From Magnetococcales bacterium (lineage in GTDB: Bacteria > Pseudomonadota > Magnetococcia > Magnetococcales > JADGCL01): 38,796 nt of DNA. The notes under the pieces were generated by a model. The model was not told the DNA's origin. It saw only the letters and a list, made by a program, of their open reading frames with translations, and did no database searches. Made by a program: the position numbers and the translations under genes. Shown in pieces: positions 1-7,726 of the stretch. The DNA lies in NCBI GenBank assembly GCA_015229005.1, contig JADGCL010000026.1, positions 1-38,796 of the forward strand, read 5' to 3'. The first letter of the stretch is position 1; each line of letters begins with the position of its first letter.

Positions 1-346
1 CCCGTCCCGCCGGCCCTTCCCTCCTTCCTTCACCCTCCTCCTCTTCCTCCTCCAGGTGGGAACCCAGGGACTCGCCGCTGCTGGCGTCGAAGTGAAATTC
101 CCAGATTCGCCCATCCTCGTCCAGGAGTTCGATTTCGTAGATCACCCTGCCCCGGCTTTCGTGCAGCTCGGCCTCGAGCAACTCCCCGGGACGGAGCTTC
201 CTGGCCAGGGCCACGATCTCCTTGAGGGGCCGGATCGCCCCTTGCTGGTGGAGGCGGCGGGCCCGCAGATGGTCCCCGTCATCGGCCCTGCCAACAACGG
301 GGACCATGATCAGGAGGATCAGCATGGGAAAGAGAAAATGTCTCAT
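1..346 (-). CDS. PepSY-domain periplasmic protein (partial, C-terminus off the left edge)
   Basis: The gene reads leftwards from an ATG at 346 and stays open to the edge, so about 115 residues are visible. The N-terminus is a signal peptide (MRHFLFPMLILLIMVP, then a cleavage-like VVGRADD). What follows resembles a single PepSY domain: an amphipathic helix with IRPLKEIVALA, then strands ELHESRGRVIYEIELLDEDG and WEFHFDASSGE. The visible end is a run of Glu followed by Gly and Arg. Single PepSY proteins of this kind commonly sit beside diheme cytochrome/cytochrome b genes and OmpR-type two-component genes, and this is the last visible gene of such an operon, 81 bp after the diheme cytochrome. 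I infer a secreted accessory or regulatory protein; the exact role is unknown. A purine-rich GGGGAG lies upstream as a possible ribosome site. Confidence 0.7.
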   Translation of the reverse strand, partial: MRHFLFPMLILLIMVPVVGRADDGDHLRARRLHQQGAIRPLKEIVALARKLRPGELLEAELHESRGRVIYEIELLDEDGRIWEFHFDASSGESLGSHLEEEEEEGEGRREGPAGR

Positions 347-427
347 GTTCACCGATGCTCCCCGTCGAAAGCGGCGACGGATCCCGGGGATTCGGCCAAC
401 CTCGGGCCGAAATCCCCGGAGACCGGG

Positions 428-1015
428 TCAGTTGGCGGGCGCCGCCTTGGGTATGCGCACCGCGTCCTCGGCAAAGGAGCCGGCATCGGCCCGGGGATGA
501 CAAGCCTGGCAATCGCTCAGGCTCTTGACCGGTCCGGCAGGGTTGACATGCTTGGCCGCCCCCCGGTGTTCGCGCACAAAGTAGGGAACCTCGCTGAGGC
601 GCAAGGGGGTGGCCTCGGGCGGAACCGAGGCGCTCAGGCGCTGGGCGAGACGACTCGGGGAGCTCTCGCCGGCATTGGCCAGGGCATAGGTGCGCACCTG
701 CTGCAGTTCGCCCTCGGGAAGGGTGGCATCCTCACCGAAGTGATGCCCAAGCTCGCCGAGCATCTTTTCCCAGGAGCGGCGCGGCAACATGCGGACGGGA
801 AAGGCCAGATGGCAGGAGCCGCACTCCTTCTGGTAGACCGGATCCAGAGGAATGGGCAGCGGAGCCGCCTGCCCCCCGGAGTCGCGGCGCTGTTCCCCCT
901 TGCCCTTGCCCTCTTTGCCTTTGCCCTTGCCCGCATCCCCGTCCGCACCCGCCCAAGAGGTGGCAAGAAGCGCCGCCGAGAGGAGTACCGTAGCAAAAAA
1001 TCCCGTGCTCTTCAT
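428..1015 (-). CDS. Diheme cytochrome c (DHC type)
   Basis: A 195-residue secreted cytochrome. Residues 1-23 form a signal peptide. Residues 27-45 are a Lys/Gly-rich low-complexity linker. Two heme c attachment motifs are visible: CGSCH at 65-69 and CQACH at 169-173. Between them lies the DHC signature (SWEKMLGELGHHFG about 81-94, then TPLRLSEVPYFVREHR about 136-151). Known family: DHC is a low-potential periplasmic cytochrome that passes electrons from a membrane cytochrome b to SHP, the oxygen-binding heme protein encoded beside it. That partner is here (1038-1457, 22 bp upstream), so the assignment is well supported by context. Odd: a second copy of the same diheme fold is fused to the cytochrome b in this operon (1475-2635), so this copy may be the soluble shuttle. 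Confidence 0.88.
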   Translation of the reverse strand: MKSTGFFATVLLSAALLATSWAGADGDAGKGKGKEGKGKGEQRRDSGGQAAPLPIPLDPVYQKECGSCHLAFPVRMLPRRSWEKMLGELGHHFGEDATLPEGELQQVRTYALANAGESSPSRLAQRLSASVPPEATPLRLSEVPYFVREHRGAAKHVNPAGPVKSLSDCQACHPRADAGSFAEDAVRIPKAAPAN

Positions 1016-1037
1016 CGTTTATCTCCCTGAACCGGAG

Positions 1038-1457
1038 TCATTGGCTGCCAAGATAGGTCAGAATATTGCCCTTCTCCTGGGGAGTGCATTCCCGCCCCAG
1101 AACCTGACGACAGTTGCGTCCGAACCACTTTTCCACCTTGGCGGGATCGGTAAAACGCTGGACATTGACACTCTGCGCCATGGGCTCGATCGCCTTGCCG
1201 GTCTTGGGGTGTTTCCCCGCCTGCTTGGGATCACCCGTGTGACAGGTGACACAGGATCTGTCGTTGCCCTCGGCATCCTTCCCCAGGGAAGATCGCCAGA
1301 GTTTCTCGCCGGCCTTGGCCTCGAACGCACCCGCTCCCTGGGCGCGGTAGGTGGCCAACTGCTCGTCCAGGGGGGCGGCCATCGTCGGGGGAGAAGAGGC
1401 CAGAAAGAGGGGGATCGCCAGCAACAGTCCGGTGGTCCCCGGGATTCGTGTTTTCAT
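1038..1457 (-). CDS. SHP-like monoheme cytochrome c (DUF1924)
   Basis: A 139-residue secreted protein starting MKTRIPGTTG. A signal peptide ends near APL (about residue 28). One heme c motif, CVTCH, lies at 69-73. The C-terminal part (SVNVQRFTDPAKVEKWFGRN, then CRQVLGRECTPQEKG) is the DUF1924 signature. The family prototype is the sphaeroides heme protein, which binds oxygen or NO through a labile asparagine ligand; N98 in the SVN segment is my candidate for that ligand, and the two later cysteines could form the known disulfide. A longer frame runs upstream to 1550, but the ATG at 1457 is preceded by GGAGAG and gives a clean signal peptide, so I use it. It lies 17 bp after the cytochrome b fusion and 22 bp before DHC, clearly co-transcribed. 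Likely role: terminal acceptor or small-ligand reductase/sensor. Confidence 0.86.
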   Translation of the reverse strand: MKTRIPGTTGLLLAIPLFLASSPPTMAAPLDEQLATYRAQGAGAFEAKAGEKLWRSSLGKDAEGNDRSCVTCHTGDPKQAGKHPKTGKAIEPMAQSVNVQRFTDPAKVEKWFGRNCRQVLGRECTPQEKGNILTYLGSQ

Positions 1458-1474
1458 GATCGTCTCTCCAATCG

Positions 1475-2635
1475 TCAGTGTTTGCGGATGGGGGAATGCC
1501 AGGTAACGGCGCCGTCGTCGAAGATCCCTCCCTCGGCATCGGCGTGGCACTTTTCACAACGAGATTTGGCGGTCTCCGGGTTTTTCCAGGTCTCCTTGCC
1601 AATCTCCCGGTGTTTCCTGATCCAATAGGGGGTATCGCTGATCCTGAGCGGTGTCGCTCCCCCCTTGAGGCTGCGGTTGATCTTGAAGGCGGCCTCGGTC
1701 CACTCCGCCTCGGCGGCACGCCCGGCGAAGGCCTGGCGCAGCTCTTCCCGGGTCTCGGGAGAGAGACTCAATACCTCACCGAAGTGGTCGTCGCCCCCCT
1801 GGAGCATGGCCTCCCAGGAGCGGGAGGGCAGAAGCGACGGGTGGAAGGCCATATGGCAATCGCCGCACTCCGTCCGCCAGGCAACATCGAGGGCCACCGC
1901 CGGGGCGGTCGCCCAAAGAGGGGCGGTGCCAAGAGGCAGGACGAGGGCGGCAGGAATGGCGACGGCACCGATCACGAGCAGCAGGGCCACCACGGGACGG
2001 GTGGGGATCGTCGCAGGGGGCTCTCCCGAGGCGAGGGGACGTTTGCGACCGTGAAACATGGCGCCGACCAGATTCTCCCGATGCAGAACCGATTCGACGA
2101 GAACACCCGCGAGATGAACCCCCACCAGGGTCGCCATGAGGGCGAAGAGGAGCTCATGGACCTCCTTCGCCGCCCGCCCCGCCCCGAAGGAGAGAAGGCC
2201 GGCGAAGGGGCCACGACCCTCCTCGCCGCCGAAAACCATCATGCCCGAAAGGGAGAGGAGGATACCCAGCCCCAGCAGAAGAAAGATGGCCAGCCCGCCG
2301 GGGGGATTGTGTCCCAGAAAGCGCGAGGGTGACCGCCGGAGAACCCCGAGGAGGTAATCCCAAATCCTGGCAGGGGAATAGGCAAAATCGGCGAAGCGGG
2401 CATGGCGGGTCCCGAAAAAACCCCAGAAGAGGCGAAAGAGGAGGAGAACCAGGAAGAGGGATCCGGCCCAAAGATGAAGGGGCAACAGGGCATCACCATC
2501 GCTGCTGGCAAAGGCGATCGCAAAGGCAAGGACGAGCAGCCAGTGGAAGATCCGGGTCGGCAGGTCCCAGATCGTGACCATGGGCGCGGCCGTGGCCGGG
2601 GTCACAGCCTCGGCTGGGGAAGAGGGTTGGTGCAT
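1475..2635 (-). CDS. Cytochrome b561 fused to a diheme cytochrome c domain
   Basis: A 386-residue fusion. Residues 20-200 are a four-helix cytochrome b561/Ni-Fe-hydrogenase-type b subunit: WDLPTRIFHWLL (helix 1, H31), LHLWAG (H54), helix 3 near 112-135, and VHELLF with VGVHLAG (H160, H174). These histidines are the likely heme b ligands. Residues 215-245 add a further hydrophobic stretch. Residues 250-386 are a periplasmic DHC-type domain with CGDCH at 257-261 and CEKCH at 360-364, plus the DHC core (SWEAMLQGGDDHFGE and TPLRISDTPYWIRKHR). Usually the b subunit and DHC are separate proteins; here they are joined and a free DHC also follows. Role inferred: takes electrons from the quinone pool and passes them to periplasmic cytochromes and SHP. 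GGAGG sits about 6 nt before the ATG. It is the first gene of the operon. Confidence 0.88.
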   Translation of the reverse strand: MHQPSSPAEAVTPATAAPMVTIWDLPTRIFHWLLVLAFAIAFASSDGDALLPLHLWAGSLFLVLLLFRLFWGFFGTRHARFADFAYSPARIWDYLLGVLRRSPSRFLGHNPPGGLAIFLLLGLGILLSLSGMMVFGGEEGRGPFAGLLSFGAGRAAKEVHELLFALMATLVGVHLAGVLVESVLHRENLVGAMFHGRKRPLASGEPPATIPTRPVVALLLVIGAVAIPAALVLPLGTAPLWATAPAVALDVAWRTECGDCHMAFHPSLLPSRSWEAMLQGGDDHFGEVLSLSPETREELRQAFAGRAAEAEWTEAAFKINRSLKGGATPLRISDTPYWIRKHREIGKETWKNPETAKSRCEKCHADAEGGIFDDGAVTWHSPIRKH

Positions 2636-2755
2636 GGGAGCCTCCGGTGCTGGAAGAGAGAAATCCGTCGTACCGGGGGGAGAGGATAGAGGCGAAAGCT
2701 GAAACGAAACTGAAAAACAGGGCAGGCGGGAAGAAAAAAACAGCCCCCCGCTTTC

Positions 2756-2797
2756 TCATGCGGGGAAGGCGCAATTTTCATGCGGGGAAGGCGCAAT
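2756..2797. repeat. Tandem 20-bp direct repeat, 22-bp period
   Basis: The sequence tcatgcggggaaggcgcaat occurs at 2756-2775 and again, identical, at 2778-2797, separated by two bases. It lies about 120 bp upstream of the cytochrome operon start. A period of two helical turns would place both copies on the same DNA face, so a regulator site is possible, but simple duplication is equally likely. Confidence 0.75.
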
Positions 2798-2924
2798 CGA
2801 ACCGGTCGCCACCAAGGCAGGCCACGGCAACAATATCGGCGGTAATGCGGGAGCCTCCGGCCCCGGCTTCTACGGCCTGAAGCAGGGCGCCGATACTCAG
2901 GATCGGAAAATTCCCCGGCTCTTC

Positions 2925-2966
2925 GTGCGGAACAGCTCTTTGTGCGGAACAGCCTTCGTGCGGAAC
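2925..2966. repeat. Three spaced copies of GTGCGGAAC
   Basis: The nonamer gtgcggaac begins at 2925, 2942 and 2958, a spacing of 17 and 16 bases, with similar flanking pyrimidines (tct/cct). It shares the core TGCGG with the 2756-2797 repeats. No function can be assigned; it may be a decayed minisatellite inside the junction region. Confidence 0.6.
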
Positions 2967-3077
2967 AACGCGAAGAAAATCTGACGCAATCCCAACGGGC
3001 AGGCGGAACGCCCAACCCCTGCAAACTATCGGAAACCCGGCCAAGGTTTCCTCGAGAAACACAGGTAGACGACCGTT

Positions 3078-3194
3078 TTTTTGAGCGTGGAGTGCATCTG
3101 CCGTCACCAGGCGCCCAGCCAGGTTCAGGTTTTTCAGGAGCGGCCTGACGGCGGGGATTTCGTTGGATTTGGCCTTGATCTGAACCTGGGCCAT
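3078..3194 (-). pseudogene. ISAs1-family transposase remnant
   Basis: About 39 residues on the minus strand read like the catalytic core of ISAs1/H-repeat-associated transposases: [18 protein letters not shown], then [17 protein letters not shown], where the Asp of TADA would be a catalytic DDE residue. No family resemblance is visible upstream or downstream in any frame, so both ends are gone. It sits about 210 bp from the first defence gene, marking an old mobile-element insertion at the island border. The frame itself continues to 2778, but that part looks random. Confidence 0.7.
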
Positions 3195-3404
3195 GGTAAA
3201 GCCCTGGCGGTGGAGGAAGATTGGACAAGGTGTCAGGGGCGGTGTTTTGGATCGTTAAATCAAAGGGATGCTGCTAAGATTGACGTAGTCCTGGACGGTG
3301 GAACAGATGCGGTTGGTCAACACCCTCTGTTGGGCGCGGGAGTGCACCATGGAAATAAGTCGGGATGGCAGCGTGAAGGATCCCGGACGAGAGAGCATAA
3401 GACC

Positions 3405-6400
3405 ATGCTGAGACTGGAAGAAATCAAAAAGAATGCAGCCATATCCGGTATTGATCCGGTACAGGTTGTGCGCGTGGTCACCACCGAGACGGTTGGCGAC
3501 AACGCCCTCACCGTTTATTACAAAACGCCAGATGGCAGACTCCTGGAACGGATGCTGTTTCGCACCGATGAGGCCAACCTGGCCATCGCCGAAGCCGGTC
3601 GTCCCTGGGCGTTCGATGCCCCTGGTGACGGATTCAAACTGGCGGTGGAGGCTTATCGCATCAGCCTGGCTCATCTATTCGATCCGATGATGGCTGTCCA
3701 TACTGCCAATGTCGAACCACTCCCCCACCAGATCACGGCGGTGTATGAGTCGATGCTGCCCCGCCAGCCTTTGCGGTACATCCTGGCGGATGACCCAGGT
3801 GCGGGTAAGACCATCATGGCTGGGCTGTTCATCCGCGAGCTTTTGATGCGGGCCGATGCCAAGCGCGTCTTGATCGTCGCTCCCGGCAGTCTGGTCGAGC
3901 AGTGGCAGGATGAGATGTTCGAGAAGTTCGGTCTCTCCTTCTCCCTGTTCTCCCGCGAGCAGGTGGAGCAATCCCGTAGTGGCAATCCATTTGATGATAT
4001 CGATCTGTTGGTGGCTCGGGTGGACCAACTGGCCCGCAGCGAGGATCTTCAGGAAAAGTTGCGTCTATCGCATTGGGATCTGGTGGTGGTGGATGAAGCG
4101 CACAAACTTTCCGCCAGCTACTACGGAAACAAGGTCAAGAAGACGAAGCGGTTCCTGCTGGGAGAACTGGTTGGCTCCATTACCCGACATTTCCTGATGA
4201 TGACGGCCACCCCCCACAACGGCAAGGAGGAGGACTTCCAGCTATTCATGTCTCTGTTGGACTCCGACCGTTTCTACGGTAAATTCCGCGATGGGGCGCA
4301 CAAAGTGGATGTCACCGACTTGATGCGGCGGATGGTCAAGGAAGACCTGCTCAAATTCGATGGCACGCCCTTGTTTCCAGAGCGCCGCGCCTACACCGTC
4401 AACTATCGGCTTTCCAACCCGGAGGCCGCGCTATACGCCGCTGTCACGGAGTATGTAGAGAAGGAAATGAACCGCGCCGACCAGTTGCAGGACGGCGCAC
4501 GCAGGGGAACCGTGGGCTTCGCCCTGACGGCTTTGCAGCGCCGGTTGGCGTCGAGCCCGGAGGCGATCTATCAGTCCCTCAAACGACGTCGCAACAAGCT
4601 CAAACGCCGTGTCGAAGAGGAAAAGCTGCATCAGAGGGGACAATCTCTGGCCGACCCTCTGGGCCATGACGGGTTGGCCGGTGTTCCCGAGGATATTTGG
4701 GAGTCCGCCGAAGCGCTGCCCTCCGATGACTACGAGAAACTGGAAGAGGGACTGGTCGATCAGGCCACCGCTGCCCAAACCATCCAGGAGCTGGAGACGG
4801 AAATCGTCATTCTGGACGGGCTTGAGGAGCAGGCCCGGCAATTGGTCCATTCCGGGCAAGATCGCAAATGGGACGAGTTGTCCCGGTTGCTCCAGAACAC
4901 CCCGGAAATGCATGATGCCGAGGGCCGCCAGCGTAAGCTCATCCTCTTTACCGAACACAAGGATACCCTGAACTATCTCACCATCAAAATTCGCGGACTG
5001 ATGGGCAGCGAGGAAGCCGTGGTCATGATCCACGGCGGCGTCAAGCGCGAGGAGCGCCGTAAGATTCAGGAACTGTTTCGCAATGACCATGCGACGCGGG
5101 TACTCATCGCCACCGATGCCGCAGGCGAAGGCGTCAATCTCCAGAACGCCAATCTAATGGTCAACTATGATCTGCCGTGGAATCCCAATCGCATCGAGCA
5201 ACGCTTCGGGCGCATCCACCGCATCGGTCAGACCGAAGTTTGCCACTTGTGGAACATGGTGGCCGCCGAAACCCGCGAGGGATGCGTGTTCCAGAAGTTG
5301 CTCGACAAGTTGGAAGTCGAGCGGGCGGCACTGGGTGGCAGGGTATTCGACATTCTGGGAGAGGTTTTCGAGGAAAAAAGCCTCAAGGATTTGCTGATCG
5401 AGGCCATCCGCTACGGGGAGGATCCGGAAGTTCGCGCCCGGTTGTTGCGCAAGGTCGAGGGTGCGCTCGATACCCAGCATCTGGAAGCCATCATCAAGCG
5501 CAACGCCCTGTGCGAAGAGGTGATGGACGAACGTCGTCTCTTTTCCGTCAAGGAGGAGATGGAAAAGGCCGAGGCCCGCAAGTTGCAGCCCTATTTCATC
5601 CGCGCCTTCTTCAACCAAGCCTTCCAAAGTCTGGGAGGTGAGTTGCGGCCACGCGAAACAGGCCGCTATGAGATCACCCATGTCCCGGCCATGATTCGGG
5701 AGCGGGATCGCCAGATCAGCGGTCGTGATCGTCGCAATGCCGATCCGGTGCTTCGCCGGTATGAGCGGGTCTGCTTCGAGAAACCCTTTGTCCGGCTTGC
5801 GGAACGCATCGGCGCACCGATGGCGAGCCTGCTGCATCCCGCACATCCCCTGATGCAGTCCGTGACCGACATCGTTCTGGAGCAGCATCGCAACAAACTC
5901 AAACAGGGCGCCGTGCTGGTTGATCCCAGCGACCTGGGCCTTGCGCCCAGGGTGATGTTCTTGATCGATCATGCGGTCAGGGATGGGGGCGACCCGGACC
6001 GCACGGTTTCCCGGCGCATGCAGTTCGTAGAGATTGACCCACATGGCCATGCGAACCTTGCCGGATGGGCCCCGCACCTGGATCTGGAACCCGTTGATAG
6101 AACGGACATCGAACTGCTGGCGGATGTGCTGGGAGCATCATGGATTACCCAAAATCTGGAGCAGGTGGCCCTGGCCCACGCCTCCCGCAGCCTTGTGCCC
6201 GAACACTTCGACGAGGTTCGGATCCGTCGAGAACAGATGGTGGACAAAACCCTGGCCGCTGTTCACGAGCGTTTGGTCAAGGAGATCAACTTTTGGTCGG
6301 ATCGCTACCTCAAGCTCAAGGATGACCTGTCGGCAGGCAAGGAGGTGCGCCTGAACCTGGAAAACGTCCGCCGCACCATCGACGATTTGACCGCCCGCCG

Positions 6401-6941
6401 CCAGGCCCGAGAAAAGGAACTGCTGGCCATGCGCCACATCATCTCGGCTACCCCCGTGGTGTTGGGTGGGGCGTTGGTCATTCCGGCAGGGCTGATCATG
6501 CGCAAGAAAGGGGAAACGGGTTGGGCGACCGACGCAGAGTCTCGCTCTCGTATCGAACGGATGGCCATGCAGTCCGTGATGGCCGCCGAGCAAGCCCTTG
6601 GGCATGAGGTCATCGACGTTTCGGCGCAAAAATGCGGCTGGGATATCACCAGCCTCCCCAAAGTCGTGGACGGGAAATGGCCGCCATCCCGACACATTGA
6701 GGTAAAAGGACGCGCCAAGGGCCAGACCACCATCACGATCACCCGTAACGAGATCCTCTATGGTCTGAACCAGGCCGACAAGTTCCTCCTTGCCATCGTG
6801 TTGGTGGACGGCAGTCGCACCGAAGGCCCATACTATGTGCGCAATCCTTTTCGGCAGGAGCCCGACTGGGCGGTCACCAGCCTCAATCTGGATCTGGAGA
6901 CACTGCTGGGGCAGTCCGTGACGGCGGAGGCGTCGGTGTGA
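3405..6941 (+). CDS. SNF2/HepA-like helicase with C-terminal DUF3883 (Hma-type defence helicase)
   Basis: A 1178-residue superfamily 2 helicase/translocase. In the N-terminal ATPase lobe, Walker A DPGAGKT is at 130-136, the DEAH box at 230-233 ([11 protein letters not shown]), and motif [12 protein letters not shown] near 265-273. The C-terminal lobe has [11 protein letters not shown] and [11 protein letters not shown] near 599-610. Residues about 1065-1150 match a DUF3883 domain (GWDITS, then [11 protein letters not shown]), a fold related to restriction endonucleases. The frame is open from 3081, but the family N-terminus is [16 protein letters not shown] and a GAGAG precedes the ATG at 3405. 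It heads a same-strand cluster with a DUF1156 methylase and a DUF499 ATPase, a set known in defence islands (named Hma in the PADLOC literature, from memory). Inferred role: moves along invading DNA as the effector or loader. HepA/RapA-type polymerase recycling is unlikely given the context. Confidence 0.9.
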   Translation: MLRLEEIKKNAAISGIDPVQVVRVVTTETVGDNALTVYYKTPDGRLLERMLFRTDEANLAIAEAGRPWAFDAPGDGFKLAVEAYRISLAHLFDPMMAVHTANVEPLPHQITAVYESMLPRQPLRYILADDPGAGKTIMAGLFIRELLMRADAKRVLIVAPGSLVEQWQDEMFEKFGLSFSLFSREQVEQSRSGNPFDDIDLLVARVDQLARSEDLQEKLRLSHWDLVVVDEAHKLSASYYGNKVKKTKRFLLGELVGSITRHFLMMTATPHNGKEEDFQLFMSLLDSDRFYGKFRDGAHKVDVTDLMRRMVKEDLLKFDGTPLFPERRAYTVNYRLSNPEAALYAAVTEYVEKEMNRADQLQDGARRGTVGFALTALQRRLASSPEAIYQSLKRRRNKLKRRVEEEKLHQRGQSLADPLGHDGLAGVPEDIWESAEALPSDDYEKLEEGLVDQATAAQTIQELETEIVILDGLEEQARQLVHSGQDRKWDELSRLLQNTPEMHDAEGRQRKLILFTEHKDTLNYLTIKIRGLMGSEEAVVMIHGGVKREERRKIQELFRNDHATRVLIATDAAGEGVNLQNANLMVNYDLPWNPNRIEQRFGRIHRIGQTEVCHLWNMVAAETREGCVFQKLLDKLEVERAALGGRVFDILGEVFEEKSLKDLLIEAIRYGEDPEVRARLLRKVEGALDTQHLEAIIKRNALCEEVMDERRLFSVKEEMEKAEARKLQPYFIRAFFNQAFQSLGGELRPRETGRYEITHVPAMIRERDRQISGRDRRNADPVLRRYERVCFEKPFVRLAERIGAPMASLLHPAHPLMQSVTDIVLEQHRNKLKQGAVLVDPSDLGLAPRVMFLIDHAVRDGGDPDRTVSRRMQFVEIDPHGHANLAGWAPHLDLEPVDRTDIELLADVLGASWITQNLEQVALAHASRSLVPEHFDEVRIRREQMVDKTLAAVHERLVKEINFWSDRYLKLKDDLSAGKEVRLNLENVRRTIDDLTARRQAREKELLAMRHIISATPVVLGGALVIPAGLIMRKKGETGWATDAESRSRIERMAMQSVMAAEQALGHEVIDVSAQKCGWDITSLPKVVDGKWPPSRHIEVKGRAKGQTTITITRNEILYGLNQADKFLLAIVLVDGSRTEGPYYVRNPFRQEPDWAVTSLNLDLETLLGQSVTAEASV

Positions 6942-7108
6942 TGGAACGATACATGGCAGGCACAAACAGAGACGCCCCCGAACTCGCGCTACGGAGGCGT
7001 CGGGCCGGAGATGCGATCTCCAGCGGGGTTAGTGGCACCCATAATAGCGATAGCCGACGGGGGAATCAAGTTGAAAATTTATGGAGACTCCTGGCATGGC
7101 CCGCGTGA
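6941..7108 (+). CDS. Possible small translationally coupled ORF
   Basis: A 55-codon frame whose ATG overlaps the helicase stop (TGATG) and whose stop lies 13 bp inside the nuclease gene. The product would be basic and hydrophilic ([20 protein letters not shown] at the start), with no recognised domain. The overlaps on both sides are what a coupled gene would show, but without homologues it may be a chance frame that merely maintains ribosome traffic. Treat as tentative. Confidence 0.25.
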   Translation: MERYMAGTNRDAPELALRRRRAGDAISSGVSGTHNSDSRRGNQVENLWRLLAWPA

Positions 7109-7716
7109 TCGCCTACATCGATGGGTTCAACCTCTACTTCGGCCTGCGTTCGAAAGGCTGGCGAAGATTCTATTGGTTGGACCTGGTCGGGTTGTCAAGA
7201 TCCCTGCTCAAGCCGGGGCAGGAGTTGCAGACTGTCCATTATTTCACCGCTCGGATTCGCACCAACGGGCGCAACGACGAAGACCTGCGGCGACAAAACA
7301 CCTGCCTGGAAGCGCTCAGCACCCAGACGGACCTGTACCTCCACTTTGGTCACTACCTGGAAAAGAAGAGGGAGCGCCGCCGATGCGGCACACAATGGTT
7401 GGATTATGAGAAAAAGATGACCGACGTCAACATCGCGGTTCGGCTGTTGGATAACGCTTGCGAAGATCGCTTCGATACCGCCCTGATCGTATCGGGAGAC
7501 AGCGATCTGACAGCTCCTCTCAACCTGGTGCGTTCCCGCTATCCAACCAAGCGGGTCGTGGTCGCGTTGCCCCCTGGTCGCCATTCCGTTCAGCTTACCC
7601 GATCTGCGGGTGGGTATTTTACCATTGGCGAAGACAAGCTGCGCCAGAACCAACTCCCGGAAACGATCATCAGGGCGGACGGGTTTATCCTGACCCGCCC
7701 AGCGCATTGGCGATAA
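7096..7716 (+). CDS. NYN-domain (PIN-like) nuclease embedded in the defence cluster
   Basis: A 206-residue protein of the NYN/LabA family of PIN-like nucleases. The first strand and acidic residue are in [12 protein letters not shown] (D9, N12). A central acid lies in [14 protein letters not shown] (D110), and the last pair in [14 protein letters not shown] (D135, D137). This spaced acidic set binds the metal used to cut RNA in the family. An ATG at 7081 is in frame, but GGAG at 7083-7086 is well placed for the ATG at 7096, so I start there. It is 10 bp before the methylase. Such nucleases are found as extra genes inside helicase-methylase-ATPase loci, so an RNA-degrading effector role is likely, though untested. 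Confidence 0.85.
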   Translation: MARVIAYIDGFNLYFGLRSKGWRRFYWLDLVGLSRSLLKPGQELQTVHYFTARIRTNGRNDEDLRRQNTCLEALSTQTDLYLHFGHYLEKKRERRRCGTQWLDYEKKMTDVNIAVRLLDNACEDRFDTALIVSGDSDLTAPLNLVRSRYPTKRVVVALPPGRHSVQLTRSAGGYFTIGEDKLRQNQLPETIIRADGFILTRPAHWR

Positions 7717-7726
7717 GGCAAACATT

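Larger units (their letters stand above)
2636..3404. other. Junction region without an intact gene
   Basis: This 769-bp stretch separates the minus-strand cytochrome operon from the plus-strand defence cluster. It contains a transposase remnant (3078-3194) and two short tandem repeat blocks (2756-2797 and 2925-2966). Open frames here do not resemble proteins apart from the remnant. It must also contain the divergent promoters for both operons, but I see no convincing -35/-10 pair. Its scrambled appearance fits an old insertion boundary of the defence island. Confidence 0.6.

Noticed and set aside
56-1030. A 324-codon plus-strand frame across the PepSY and diheme cytochrome genes
   Set aside because: Antisense to two genes with signal peptides and CxxCH motifs.
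3280-3308. A TTGACG hexamer upstream of the helicase as its promoter
   Set aside because: The matching -10 position (ACAGAT) is too far from consensus to claim.
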